Shown: piece by piece, positions 8,877 to 15,078 of the stretch
How the letters are laid out: every line of letters starts with the position of its first letter
Numbering within the stretch: position 1 is the first letter of the stretch
Source of the DNA: Puerhibacterium puerhi
Lineage (GTDB): Bacteria > Actinomycetota > Actinomycetes > Actinomycetales > Cellulomonadaceae
Reading direction: 5' to 3'
DNA length: 64,000 bases
Assembly: GCF_009846865.1 (NCBI RefSeq)
Contig: NZ_WUWN01000010.1
Span: 42,921 to 106,920 of the forward strand
Position numbers and translations under genes: made by a program
The notes under the pieces: generated by a model
The model's database searches: none
The model's input: the letters and a program-made list of their open reading frames with translations, nothing else
What the model was told of the DNA's origin: nothing

Positions 8877-9479
8877 TCAGCCGCCGACGCCCACCTCGTT
8901 GAGCGGCGCGCCGTCGCCCTCCTCCGGCAGGTCACCCCGCTCGACGGGCTCCCCCGGGGCCGGCTCGTCGCCCTGCTCGACCGGGCCCTCCGGCTGCGGG
9001 ACGTCGCTGAAGAGCTCGTCGAGCTCGCCCGCCGTGGGGACGCGCACGGAGTCCGCCGCCTGACGCATGGTCGCCGCGTCGACGTCGGACCCCTCGAGGC
9101 GCACGGTCGCCTCGCCCTCGGTGACCACGCACGTGTAGGTCGACCGCCCGGCGTCGGCGAGGGCGTCGCAGGCGTCGCCCGAGCCCGCGCGGTCGGTGGT
9201 CAGCATGACGGTGGACGCCCCGCCGTCGGCGGCGCGCACGTACGCGGCGGACATCCCGTCGGCGCCCGAGACGCCGACCGACTGGGTCGCCAGGTCGAAG
9301 CCGTCGAGGTCCAGCACGTACACGAGCTCGGGCGCGATGCCGGCGCCGGCGGCGCGCTCCGCGATCGCGTCCGCGTCGGCGGGACCGCCCATGCCGGCAC
9401 AGCCGGCCAGCACGACGAAGCACGCCGCGACGGCGGCGGGCAGGGTGACGTTCCGGGGTCGGTGCCCGTCGGGTGTCAT
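8877..9479 (-). CDS. Predicted secreted lipoprotein of unknown function
   Basis: This 200-residue protein has an N-terminal signal with a lipobox (VVLAGCAG, cysteine near residue 27), so it is probably anchored to the outer face of the membrane. The mature part has an alpha/beta-like domain with two cysteines (GDACDAL and TYTCVV) that could form a disulphide. The C-terminal tail is acidic and Pro/Gly-rich. I do not recognise the domain. It is the last host gene before the prophage and its coding frame is intact. Confidence 0.8.
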   Translation of the reverse strand: MTPDGHRPRNVTLPAAVAACFVVLAGCAGMGGPADADAIAERAAGAGIAPELVYVLDLDGFDLATQSVGVSGADGMSAAYVRAADGGASTVMLTTDRAGSGDACDALADAGRSTYTCVVTEGEATVRLEGSDVDAATMRQAADSVRVPTAGELDELFSDVPQPEGPVEQGDEPAPGEPVERGDLPEEGDGAPLNEVGVGG

Positions 9480-9541
9480 GGCGGCACGCTAGCCGATCGT
9501 GACGGCGGTCACGTCGACCATGGGGCGCCGGGAGGGGCGAG

Positions 9542-9589
9542 GGTGGGCCCCGTGGGGATCGAACCCACAACCCGCGGATTAAAAGTCCG
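9542..9589. other. attL: left attachment core (3' end of tRNA-Lys)
   Basis: This 48-bp stretch is identical to the 3' part of the tRNA-Lys at the right end of the prophage. It covers the anticodon loop through the T-arm and acceptor 3' strand plus 2 bp. The 5' half of a tRNA is absent here, so it is an integration remnant and not a gene. Confidence 0.95.
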
Positions 9590-9604
9590 TCCCGCACGGT
9601 GAAA

Positions 9605-9735
9605 CCTGGTGCCGCCTGGTGCAGTCTCGTGCAGCGTTTCCGCAGGTGAAGGACTAGATCGCCGCGAGCGCCGAGCGGCGGGTAAAGCCTCGTGCAGTGT
9701 GGTGCAGTCGGCGTTTGCTGCGCATCTGCTGCGCA
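9605..9735. promoter_or_regulatory. Left-arm repeats, probable integrase/excisionase arm sites
   Basis: Three 10-bp units in tandem (cctggtgccg, cctggtgcag, tctcgtgcag; 9605-9634) are followed by two more (cctcgtgcag, tgtggtgcag; 9688-9707). Then tgctgcgca occurs twice, 11 bp apart (9716 and 9727). The same 11-bp-spaced tgctgcgca pair lies just inside the right core. After excision both arms would flank the attP core. This is typical of tyrosine-integrase arm sites; which protein binds is inferred. Confidence 0.65.
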
Positions 9736-9760
9736 GCGGCCGCCGCCGGTGAACGCTTGG

Positions 9761-10006
9761 TCAGCGGCGGCGCACATCGGCCGGCGTCAGCCAGCACCCG
9801 GCGAACCGCGACCGCGGATCAGAGACCCGCACGAGCGCCAGCTCGCGGGTGTAGGCGTAGGCGACCGTCTCGATGCGCTCTTCGCCGTCGCGCTCCCACA
9901 CGATCCGCGCCGTCACCGGGATGTCGCAGTCGATCTGCGAGCGCCGGGGCGGGATCTCCTGGGCGTTGAGGATCGCCTGGTGGGGGATCGGGCTGTCGCC
10001 GTACAC
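9761..10006 (-). CDS. Small phage/plasmid-type hypothetical protein, 81 residues
   Basis: This is a compact basic protein with SQIDCDIPVTARIVWERDGEE, a beta-rich middle, and a C-terminal WLTPADVRRR. It looks like a family of unknown function found in actinobacterial mobile elements. The GTG start is a choice of convenience: the frame stays open upstream but the composition changes there, and no ribosome site is clear. It reads toward attL. Confidence 0.5.
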   Translation of the reverse strand: MYGDSPIPHQAILNAQEIPPRRSQIDCDIPVTARIVWERDGEERIETVAYAYTRELALVRVSDPRSRFAGCWLTPADVRRR

Positions 10007-10043
10007 GGGTTCAGTGTGCGCCTTCAGTTCGGAGAACTTCAGC

Positions 10044-10125
10044 GCTCCCCAACATGACAGCGCGGCACCCCTTCCCCTCCCTTCAGGAGGAAGCTGGGCG
10101 CACCCCGACAGGGTGTGCGTGGCGC
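10044..10125. repeat. 82-bp structured direct repeat, copy 1 (intergenic)
   Basis: It matches 10951-11033 along its whole length with scattered changes. It has a pyrimidine-rich cttcccctccc tract, an aggaggaag, and then a bulged hairpin (cgcacccc / gggtgtgcg, 10099-10119, loop GACA). In the second copy the same DNA is inside a coding region. A third copy of only the hairpin is at 39543-39563. Confidence 0.8.
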
Positions 10126-10182
10126 CGAGGTCCGCGCGGCGACGCCGCGCGACGACTTCACCCCACCTGCCTGTCCACCGGA

Positions 10183-10208
10183 CTAGACAAACGTCTAGCA
10201 CCCTAGAC
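10183..10208. promoter_or_regulatory. CTAGAC/GTCTAG operator-promoter
   Basis: A perfect 6-4-6 palindrome (ctagac aaac gtctag) is followed 4 bp later by a third ctagac. The group ends 11 bp before the ATG of the HTH protein, so it is a likely self-regulated promoter or operator for the rightward left-tip genes. Confidence 0.55.
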
Positions 10209-10219
10209 ATACTGGCGTC

Positions 10220-10411
10220 ATGACCGCACTCGAGAAGCTCGCTGACCTCGCGGCCGCCGTCGCGACGGCGGAGCGTGACGCGCAGACCGCTCGGGACGAG
10301 CGCGACGCCGCCATCCGCGAGGCGCTGGCGGCCGGCGTCAGCGTGGCGGACATCGTTGCGGCCACCGGGCTCCACCGCCAGCGCGTCTACCAGATCCGCG
10401 ACAGCGGCTGA
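10220..10411 (+). CDS. Small helix-turn-helix protein, 63 residues
   Basis: The first 40 residues are a charged, alanine-rich helix (ATAERDAQTARDERDAAI) that could dimerise. The last 25 form a homeodomain-like HTH (GVSVADIVAATGLHRQRVYQI). Small regulators of this shape are common in actinobacterial plasmids and phages. The CTAGAC palindrome directly upstream suggests autoregulation. It is the first gene of the rightward left-tip module. Confidence 0.7.
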   Translation: MTALEKLADLAAAVATAERDAQTARDERDAAIREALAAGVSVADIVAATGLHRQRVYQIRDSG

Positions 10412-10455
10412 CCGAGCCGGCGTCACGCCTCCGTGGCGCCCTCCAACAACAGAGC

Positions 10456-10489
10456 GGCCCCGCCAGGTGCTGGAACACCGGACGGGGCC
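10456..10489. terminator. Stem-loop between left-tip genes
   Basis: ggccccg and cggggcc pair over a 20-nt loop that itself contains a small ggtg...cacc hairpin. It lies between the HTH gene and the winged-helix gene and may limit read-through. Confidence 0.5.
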
Positions 10490-10515
10490 TCACCACCGAG
10501 AGATTGGCCCTCTCA

Positions 10516-11142
10516 ATGGCTTCCCCGCAGCATAGCGGGGGCGCGGTGACACTGCCGCCCCCCGTGCGCATCAACGCCCACTCGCCCCTGTGGCGCATCG
10601 TCGACGCCCTCGCCGCCTCCGGGTGGGGCGAGCTGCGTGACGCCCCGCAGTCGGTGCGCACCTATCTCCTGGCCCTCGGCCGGCTCGCCGACGCGCGCAC
10701 CGGCCTCGCCGAGATCACCGACGCCCAGGCCGCCGAGCGCGCCGGGCTGTCCGTGCGGACCATCATCCGGGCGCGCACCTGGCTGCAAGAGGCCGGCCTG
10801 CTCGAGCAGCTGCGCCGCGGTGCCCGCCAGGGACTGCGCGGCGTCGCCTCGCTCCTGCGGCTCGGAAAGCGCGCGCTCGTCGCGATGCTGCCCGGCGCCC
10901 GCGCCGCCAAGGACGCCCGCGCCCGGGCCCGCGCCGCCCGCCCTGGCGGCGCTCCCAACCTGACACCGCGACCGCCCTTCCCCTCCCTCAGGAGGAAGGC
11001 GGGCGCACCCCGCTGGGGTGTGCGTACCGCGCCGTCGACCGTGCAGAAGCAGCTCGTCGACGAGGCGGCGCACGCCGCTGCCAACCCCGTCCGCCCCGAG
11101 ACGCTGGCGAGCATCCGCGCGATGCTCGCGCGGCGCAGCTGA
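10516..11142 (+). CDS. Winged-helix/HTH protein, plasmid replication-initiator-like
   Basis: This 208-residue protein has a DNA-binding N-terminal domain with two HTH-like segments (about residues 20-95), including ITDAQAAERAGLSVRTIIRA. It resembles helix-turn-helix proteins of actinobacterial plasmids and integrative elements that start replication. The rest is basic, Ala/Arg-rich and low complexity. Near the end the 82-bp repeat (copy 2) is translated in frame (APRWGVR). ATG 10516 is chosen; a TTG lies 12 bp upstream. The role in replication is inferred only from resemblance. Confidence 0.55.
   Translation: MASPQHSGGAVTLPPPVRINAHSPLWRIVDALAASGWGELRDAPQSVRTYLLALGRLADARTGLAEITDAQAAERAGLSVRTIIRARTWLQEAGLLEQLRRGARQGLRGVASLLRLGKRALVAMLPGARAAKDARARARAARPGGAPNLTPRPPFPSLRRKAGAPRWGVRTAPSTVQKQLVDEAAHAAANPVRPETLASIRAMLARRS
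10951..11033. repeat. 82-bp structured direct repeat, copy 2 (inside a CDS)
   Basis: Matches 10044-10125. The hairpin arms (11004-11024) are kept while the loop differs (GCTG instead of GACA). It is translated in the winged-helix gene, whereas copy 1 is not in any supported gene. Confidence 0.8.
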
Positions 11143-11166
11143 CCCGTGCCCTCGAAGGAGAGACCG

Positions 11167-11880
11167 ATGCAGCACCGCCCCGCCCGGATCAACCCCGACA
11201 CCCTGCCCGTGCTTGCCCTCGCCGTCGTGCTCACGGCCGGGCTCGCCGCGGTGTCATTCCTGCTGTCCTTCGCCGGACTGTCCGCCGTGTCCGCCTGGGC
11301 CGCCGTCCCAGACGGACTCACCTGGGCCGTCCCGGTCATGCTCGACGTCGCGATCCTCGTCTACACCCTGGCCGTCCTGGTGCACCGAGCCCGCGGCGAG
11401 CGCGCGGCCGGCGCCTGGGCCGCCCTGGCGCTCTGGACGTCCGTGTCCGTGGCCGCCAACGCCGCGCACGCCGCCGGCGTCCCGGACACCTGGCAGACGG
11501 CCATCGGCACCGTCGTCGCCGGCCTCGCGCCCGTGGCCGTGCTGCTCGCCACCCACACGATCGCCCGCCTCGTCGTCGCACCTGCGCCGGCCGTCCACGC
11601 GGCCGCAGACGGTCCGGTGGCCGTGCCCGACGCCGTCCCGGACGCGGACAGCGCGCCGAAGTCGGACGCCTGGACGGGAACGGACGCCGGACGGGCGCCG
11701 GACGCCGACCCCGTCGAGGTGCGCCGCCACCGTCCCAGCGCCGCGCGTGGCCGCGCCGCTGAACATCGCGCGGACGTCCTGGCGATGCGGGACGACGGAC
11801 TGTCCATTCGGCAGATCGCCGAGCGGGTGGGGCTGGGCAAGACGACCGTCGCGGAGCTGCTGCGCACCGCGCCGGGATGA
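11167..11880 (+). CDS. DUF2637-like membrane protein with C-terminal HTH
   Basis: This 237-residue protein has about four membrane helices in its first 130 residues (VLALAVVLTAGLAAVSFLLS, then LDVAILVYTLAVLV, and two more). A Pro/Asp-rich linker follows, and the end carries an HTH (GLSIRQIAERVGLGKTTVAELL). The layout matches DUF2637 or spread-like proteins of actinobacterial plasmids and integrative elements. ATG 11167 is chosen because AAGGAGAG (11154-11161) precedes it; a GTG 21 bp upstream lies before that site. It ends at a strong terminator. Confidence 0.7.
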   Translation: MQHRPARINPDTLPVLALAVVLTAGLAAVSFLLSFAGLSAVSAWAAVPDGLTWAVPVMLDVAILVYTLAVLVHRARGERAAGAWAALALWTSVSVAANAAHAAGVPDTWQTAIGTVVAGLAPVAVLLATHTIARLVVAPAPAVHAAADGPVAVPDAVPDADSAPKSDAWTGTDAGRAPDADPVEVRRHRPSAARGRAAEHRADVLAMRDDGLSIRQIAERVGLGKTTVAELLRTAPG

Positions 11881-11895
11881 CGGGTGGACGGCGAA

Positions 11896-11934
11896 GAGCG
11901 CCCCACCTCCCCGGGTAGGGGAGGCGGGGCGCTC
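11896..11934. terminator. Strong bidirectional terminator
   Basis: A 17-bp stem (gagcgccccacctcccc / ggggaggcggggcgctc) with one G-T pair and a 5-nt loop lies between the rightward DUF2637-like gene and the leftward lysis-end genes. It insulates the left-tip module from the late operon. Confidence 0.85.
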
Positions 11935-12411
11935 TCAAGATTCCGGGATCTCCGGAAGCGGGAACTGCTCGGCGACAACGCCGGCGAGGTGATCGACCAT
12001 GCGCTCGGTGGCGTCCTTGAACGTGGCCCACAGCATGTCGCCGGCGCGCTGGCTGAGGAAGCCGGAGCGCAGCAGCCCGACACGGATCACGTCGGTCTGC
12101 TCACGGTGGGCCAGGTGTAGCAACTCGTGCACGATGTCGTTGCGCTGGCCCTCGGGCGAGCGCTCGAGCCAGTCCTCGCACAGATGGATGCCAGCGACGT
12201 AGCGACCCTCGACAGGGTCGACGTGGGCGATGGCCCCCTCCATAGCCGGCTCGGCGGCGAGGAACGTGTCCCAGTGACCCAGGTGGAGCCCGTCGCGCAC
12301 GCGCCAGATGCACTCCTGGATCGCATCGGCCTGGGCGGACGAGAGCTCGAGGACGGGCTCCTTCTCCGGCTCGGGCTCCGGCGCCGGCGCGCTGGACTCG
12401 TCGAGGCTCAC
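11935..12411 (-). CDS. Zincin-like protein with HExxH, unknown role
   Basis: This 158-residue protein is the last gene of the late leftward operon. It has a Pro/Glu-rich N-terminus and a helical body with HELLH at 95-99 (DIVHELLHLAH), the signature of zinc metalloproteases. Similar small HExxH proteins of unknown function occur near the lysis cassette of actinophages. No signal peptide is seen. The GTG start overlaps the stop of the previous gene (GTGA). A longer frame upstream lies over the Acb2-like gene and is not used. Confidence 0.65.
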   Translation of the reverse strand: MSLDESSAPAPEPEPEKEPVLELSSAQADAIQECIWRVRDGLHLGHWDTFLAAEPAMEGAIAHVDPVEGRYVAGIHLCEDWLERSPEGQRNDIVHELLHLAHREQTDVIRVGLLRSGFLSQRAGDMLWATFKDATERMVDHLAGVVAEQFPLPEIPES

Positions 12412-12695
12412 CGTGCGGGCCCGGCCGAAGCGGCTGCGGCGAGGCAGCCGGCGCAGGAGCCGTCCGGCTTGCCGCAGTAGTCGCACTCCGGGATCTCGGG
12501 CGGCAGGTCCAGCGCGGCGCGCACGGCGGCGTCCTTGGCCTCGAGGAGCTTGCGCAGCGCGACGGACTTCTCGGGCCCGTCGGGCAGCGTCTCGTCGATC
12601 TCGAGGGCCAGCCCGTGGAACCGGGCCGAGGTCGTGCGCAGCGGTCCGGCCGACAGGTGGCCGTGCTCGAAGTACCGCAGGATCGGGCTCGCCAC
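12408..12695 (-). CDS. Acb2/Tad1-like helical-hairpin domain protein with C-terminal zinc ribbon
   Basis: This 95-residue protein has the pattern ILRYFEHGHL, then DETLPDGPEKSVALRKL and LEAKDAAVRAAL, which I associate with the Acb2/Tad1 hairpin family. Characterised members bind cyclic nucleotides and block CBASS or Thoeris immunity, but most phage members are uncharacterised. Residues 71-84 add a Cys4 site (C71, C74, C81, C84). It is in the late operon after the holin, where such proteins are often found in actinophages. The family link is from pattern memory, so it needs a profile search. Confidence 0.55.
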   Translation of the reverse strand: MASPILRYFEHGHLSAGPLRTTSARFHGLALEIDETLPDGPEKSVALRKLLEAKDAAVRAALDLPPEIPECDYCGKPDGSCAGCLAAAASAGPAR

Positions 12696-12696
12696 G

Positions 12697-13296
12697 TCAG
12701 GCCTCCCGCTCGAGCTCGCGAACAGGACCCCACCACGTCGCCTGACGCGCGTCGTCCGGCCGGACGGCAGCGGTGTACCCGCCGTCCCCGCTGGAGAGGC
12801 TCGTGATCACGCCGTGCGCGCCGCCAGGGGTGATGACCCGGTCGCCCTCCGCGAGCGCCGGCGCCGAGTTGGGCGCCGTGGTGATGACCTGTGCTCCGTC
12901 GGGGCTGGTCGTGGCTTCCTCGGGCAGGGCGGCGATCACGGAGCGGATCAGCGTGACGGCGGCGGCGCCGGCGGCCTGGCCGAGGATGGCTCGGATGTCG
13001 ACGTCGCCGAAGCCGGCTGCGGTGCCGAGGGCGGCGAGGAGCACCTGGAAGAACGTGCGCGCCACGCGGTCGACCACGGCGAGCCACGGCGGGCGGCCGG
13101 CGCCGAGCTCGGGCAGGTTGGCCAGCGAGGTGACGAGGGACAGCACGACGGCGAACCCGACGCCCGCGAGGGCCTCGAGCGCGGCGCGGGCGGACGGATC
13201 GGCGAGCAGCGGCACGACGAACGGCAGCGCCGCGGCGAGCAGCGTGTAGAGGGCGCGCCAGCCGGCGGCGCGCCAGAAGGTAGCGGTCGAGATCAC
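12697..13296 (-). CDS. Phage holin with C-terminal extension
   Basis: This 199-residue protein would form the membrane lesion that releases endolysin. The first 130 residues have three to four hydrophobic segments (YTLLAAALPFVVPLL, then VVLSLVTSLANLPELG) and resemble holins of actinophages. The C-terminal 50 residues carry GDRVITPGGAHGVITSL, a KOW-like beta segment unusual for a holin. The GTG start has GGAGG 7 nt upstream and overlaps the stop of the small membrane protein (GTGA). It lies immediately downstream of the endolysin pair. Confidence 0.7.
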   Translation of the reverse strand: MISTATFWRAAGWRALYTLLAAALPFVVPLLADPSARAALEALAGVGFAVVLSLVTSLANLPELGAGRPPWLAVVDRVARTFFQVLLAALGTAAGFGDVDIRAILGQAAGAAAVTLIRSVIAALPEEATTSPDGAQVITTAPNSAPALAEGDRVITPGGAHGVITSLSSGDGGYTAAVRPDDARQATWWGPVRELEREA

Positions 13297-13442
13297 GGGT
13301 AGCCTCCGTAGGCGAAGAGTCGGAGCAGGGTGAGGACGGGCCAGGAGGCGGCCCAGACGACGAGCACGAACGCGGCCCAGCACGCGGCCAAGACGAGCGC
13401 GGCCGCGGCGAGCGCCGCGGCCGCGCGGCGAAGAGGGCGCAC
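13293..13442 (-). CDS. 49-residue membrane protein in the lysis cassette
   Basis: The reading frame runs from a GTG two bases after the endolysin stop to a TGA that overlaps the holin GTG. The protein has a basic start (RPLRRAAA), one long hydrophobic helix (LAAAALVLAACWAAFVLVVW), then WPVLTLLRLFAYGGY. Third positions are GC-rich and coupling on both sides is tight. It could be an antiholin, second holin or spanin-like helper; none is shown. Confidence 0.65.
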   Translation of the reverse strand: MRPLRRAAAALAAAALVLAACWAAFVLVVWAASWPVLTLLRLFAYGGYP

Positions 13443-13443
13443 C

Positions 13444-14373
13444 TCAGATGCGCCCGGTGTTGAGTCGCTCCTGCAGGGCCTCGACGGCGGTGGACGGCTT
13501 CCAGAGCTCGCCGTCGGCCTTGGTGCCGAGGTCCTGCTGCAGGGCGGTGAAGTACTGCGGGCCGGCCTTGCCGTCGATCGCGCCCTTGTAGCGCCCGCGG
13601 TCGCGCAGGATCTCCTGGTGTCGGCGGATGGTGGGGGAGCCGCCGTCGCCGGTCTTGCCGGTCCAGTCCCAGCCGGTGGTGCAGCCGGGGTTGTCGTCGC
13701 GCCAGGTGGCCGACTGGCGGGAGACCTCGCCGTCGACGACGTCCATGTCGAGCACCTGCTGCAGCCGGGTGGTGGTGCCGGTGCCCCACTTGCCGTCGAC
13801 GTCGAGCTTGGCCTGGCCGGACGGCGTGGGGGTCGGGGCGGAGGCGCCGCCCCCGCCGGAGACCACGCCGCCGAGCGCGGCGGCCTTGCGGGCGACGTCG
13901 TCCAGGCGCGGCAGCAGGTACGGGCCGGGGCAGGCGGTGGCCACGCCGTACTCCTGGTGGCCCTTGAGGCTGGCGCGCACCGGGGCGAACCGGTGGCGCT
14001 GGGCGATGTCGGCGTACAGGCGGATGAGGGTGTCCATCGCGGCCGCGGAGATGCGCCACTCGGGGGCGCCGGTCTCGTTCTGGATCTCGACGGTGATCTT
14101 GTCGTCGTCGTTCGCGTAGGCCGACGTCGTCCAGGCGCGGTACTCCTCCGGCACCGACCCGATCAGCGAGCCGTTGTTGCGGATGATGTAGTTCGCGCTG
14201 GCCGGGTCGTTCGACGTCACCAGCCGGCGGATGCCGGAGTCGTTGGTCGCGGCGTGGTGGTGGACGTTCAGGCCGTTGATCCGCACGCCCTTGGGCCGGG
14301 CGGACCACTTCTTGCCCCCCTTGTAGCGACCGGTCGGGGGCATGACCTCGTTCGTGAGCGGGCTGTAGACCAT
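13444..14373 (-). CDS. Endolysin: N-acetylmuramoyl-L-alanine amidase with C-terminal wall-binding part
   Basis: This 309-residue enzyme cuts the amide bond between muramic acid and the peptide at lysis. The amidase_2/PGRP domain covers about 30-165, with zinc ligands visible as H38/H39, H139 (KGHQEYG) and C148 (ACPGPY). A Gly/Pro linker follows, then a repeat-like C-terminal part (KLDVDGKWGTGTTTRLQQ) resembling peptidoglycan-binding modules. No signal peptide is seen, so export depends on the holin. It begins the lysis cassette. Confidence 0.88.
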   Translation of the reverse strand: MVYSPLTNEVMPPTGRYKGGKKWSARPKGVRINGLNVHHHAATNDSGIRRLVTSNDPASANYIIRNNGSLIGSVPEEYRAWTTSAYANDDDKITVEIQNETGAPEWRISAAAMDTLIRLYADIAQRHRFAPVRASLKGHQEYGVATACPGPYLLPRLDDVARKAAALGGVVSGGGGASAPTPTPSGQAKLDVDGKWGTGTTTRLQQVLDMDVVDGEVSRQSATWRDDNPGCTTGWDWTGKTGDGGSPTIRRHQEILRDRGRYKGAIDGKAGPQYFTALQQDLGTKADGELWKPSTAVEALQERLNTGRI

Positions 14374-14399
14374 GGCGGGTGCCTCCCGGGCATGACGAA

Positions 14400-14429
14400 G
14401 GCCGCGAGCGCCCGGGGGCGGTCGCGGCC
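14400..14429. terminator. Hairpin before the endolysin gene
   Basis: ggccgcga and tcgcggcc pair over a loop that contains a further gcgccc/gggcgg pairing. A short run of gtgggt repeats follows (14432-14460). It separates the tail/DUF2746 genes from the lysis genes. Confidence 0.6.
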
Positions 14430-14461
14430 TGCTGGTGGGTGTGGGTGTGGGTGTGGGTGGG

Positions 14462-14902
14462 TCAGTCGCCGTCGGGCGGCGGGTAGGCGGGGTCGAGGTC
14501 GCGCAGGCGGCGGCTGGCGGTGGCGGCCTCGCGGCGGGCGGACTCGGCGGTGTCCTGCACGCGGCGCACGTCGCCGCGCACGCCCTCGAGTTCGGCGCGC
14601 TGCTGGCGGTTCTCCTCGCGCAGGCCGCCGATGTCGCGGCGCATCTCGGCCACGCCGGCGAGCACCGCGTCGAGCTTGGAGCCGAGGCCGTCGACGTCGT
14701 TGCGCAGGTTCGTCTTGTGGTCGTTGGCGACGTGCTCGCGCACCTTCTCGGTCTTGCCGAGCAGCTCGTCGAGCCGCGGCTTGAGCCACCTCGCCGCCAG
14801 GCCCAGAGCGACGACGGCCGCGGTGCCGAGCACGGTGCCGAGCGCGCCGAGCAGGCCGCCGGACGTGGCGACCTGCTCGGCGGCCTGCTCCATGAACGTC
14901 AT
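14462..14902 (-). CDS. Membrane-anchored coiled-coil protein (DUF2746-like)
   Basis: This 146-residue protein has one N-terminal membrane helix (LLGALGTVLGTAAVVALGLA, about 17-36) and then a long coiled coil (about 60-135; GGLREENRQQRAELE). DUF2746-type proteins of this layout are common next to lysis genes in actinophages; their function is unknown. The ATG overlaps the stop of the small gene upstream (ATGA). Confidence 0.7.
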   Translation of the reverse strand: MTFMEQAAEQVATSGGLLGALGTVLGTAAVVALGLAARWLKPRLDELLGKTEKVREHVANDHKTNLRNDVDGLGSKLDAVLAGVAEMRRDIGGLREENRQQRAELEGVRGDVRRVQDTAESARREAATASRRLRDLDPAYPPPDGD

Positions 14903-15078
14903 GCCTCGGTGGCCTCCGCCGGTGCGGTGTCGGCGAGCTGGGCCTCGAGCTCGCGGACGCGTGCCTCGGCCTGCTCGGCGCGGGCCGTCTGGATCGCGAC
15001 GGCGAACGTCGCATCGGACAGCTGGACGCGCAGGGAGTTCATGACGCCGTTGACGTCGACCTGCGTGGGCTCGTTCAT
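14899..15078 (-). CDS. 59-residue phage protein downstream of the tail fibre
   Basis: The frame begins MNEPTQVDVNGVMN and continues as a charged helix (ARAEQAEARVRELEAQLA). Its ATG overlaps the tail-fibre stop and its stop overlaps the next ATG, so it is coupled on both sides. A role next to the fibre, such as assembly, is possible but not shown. Confidence 0.7.
   Translation of the reverse strand: MNEPTQVDVNGVMNSLRVQLSDATFAVAIQTARAEQAEARVRELEAQLADTAPAEATEA

Noticed and set aside
9542..9616. A second tRNA-Lys gene at the left end
   Set aside because: Only nucleotides from the anticodon loop to the 3' end are present; the 5' half is replaced by phage sequence.
14432..14460. Run of gtgggt repeats as a CRISPR-like or functional array
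   Set aside because: It is a short simple-sequence run with no spacers; slippage explains it.
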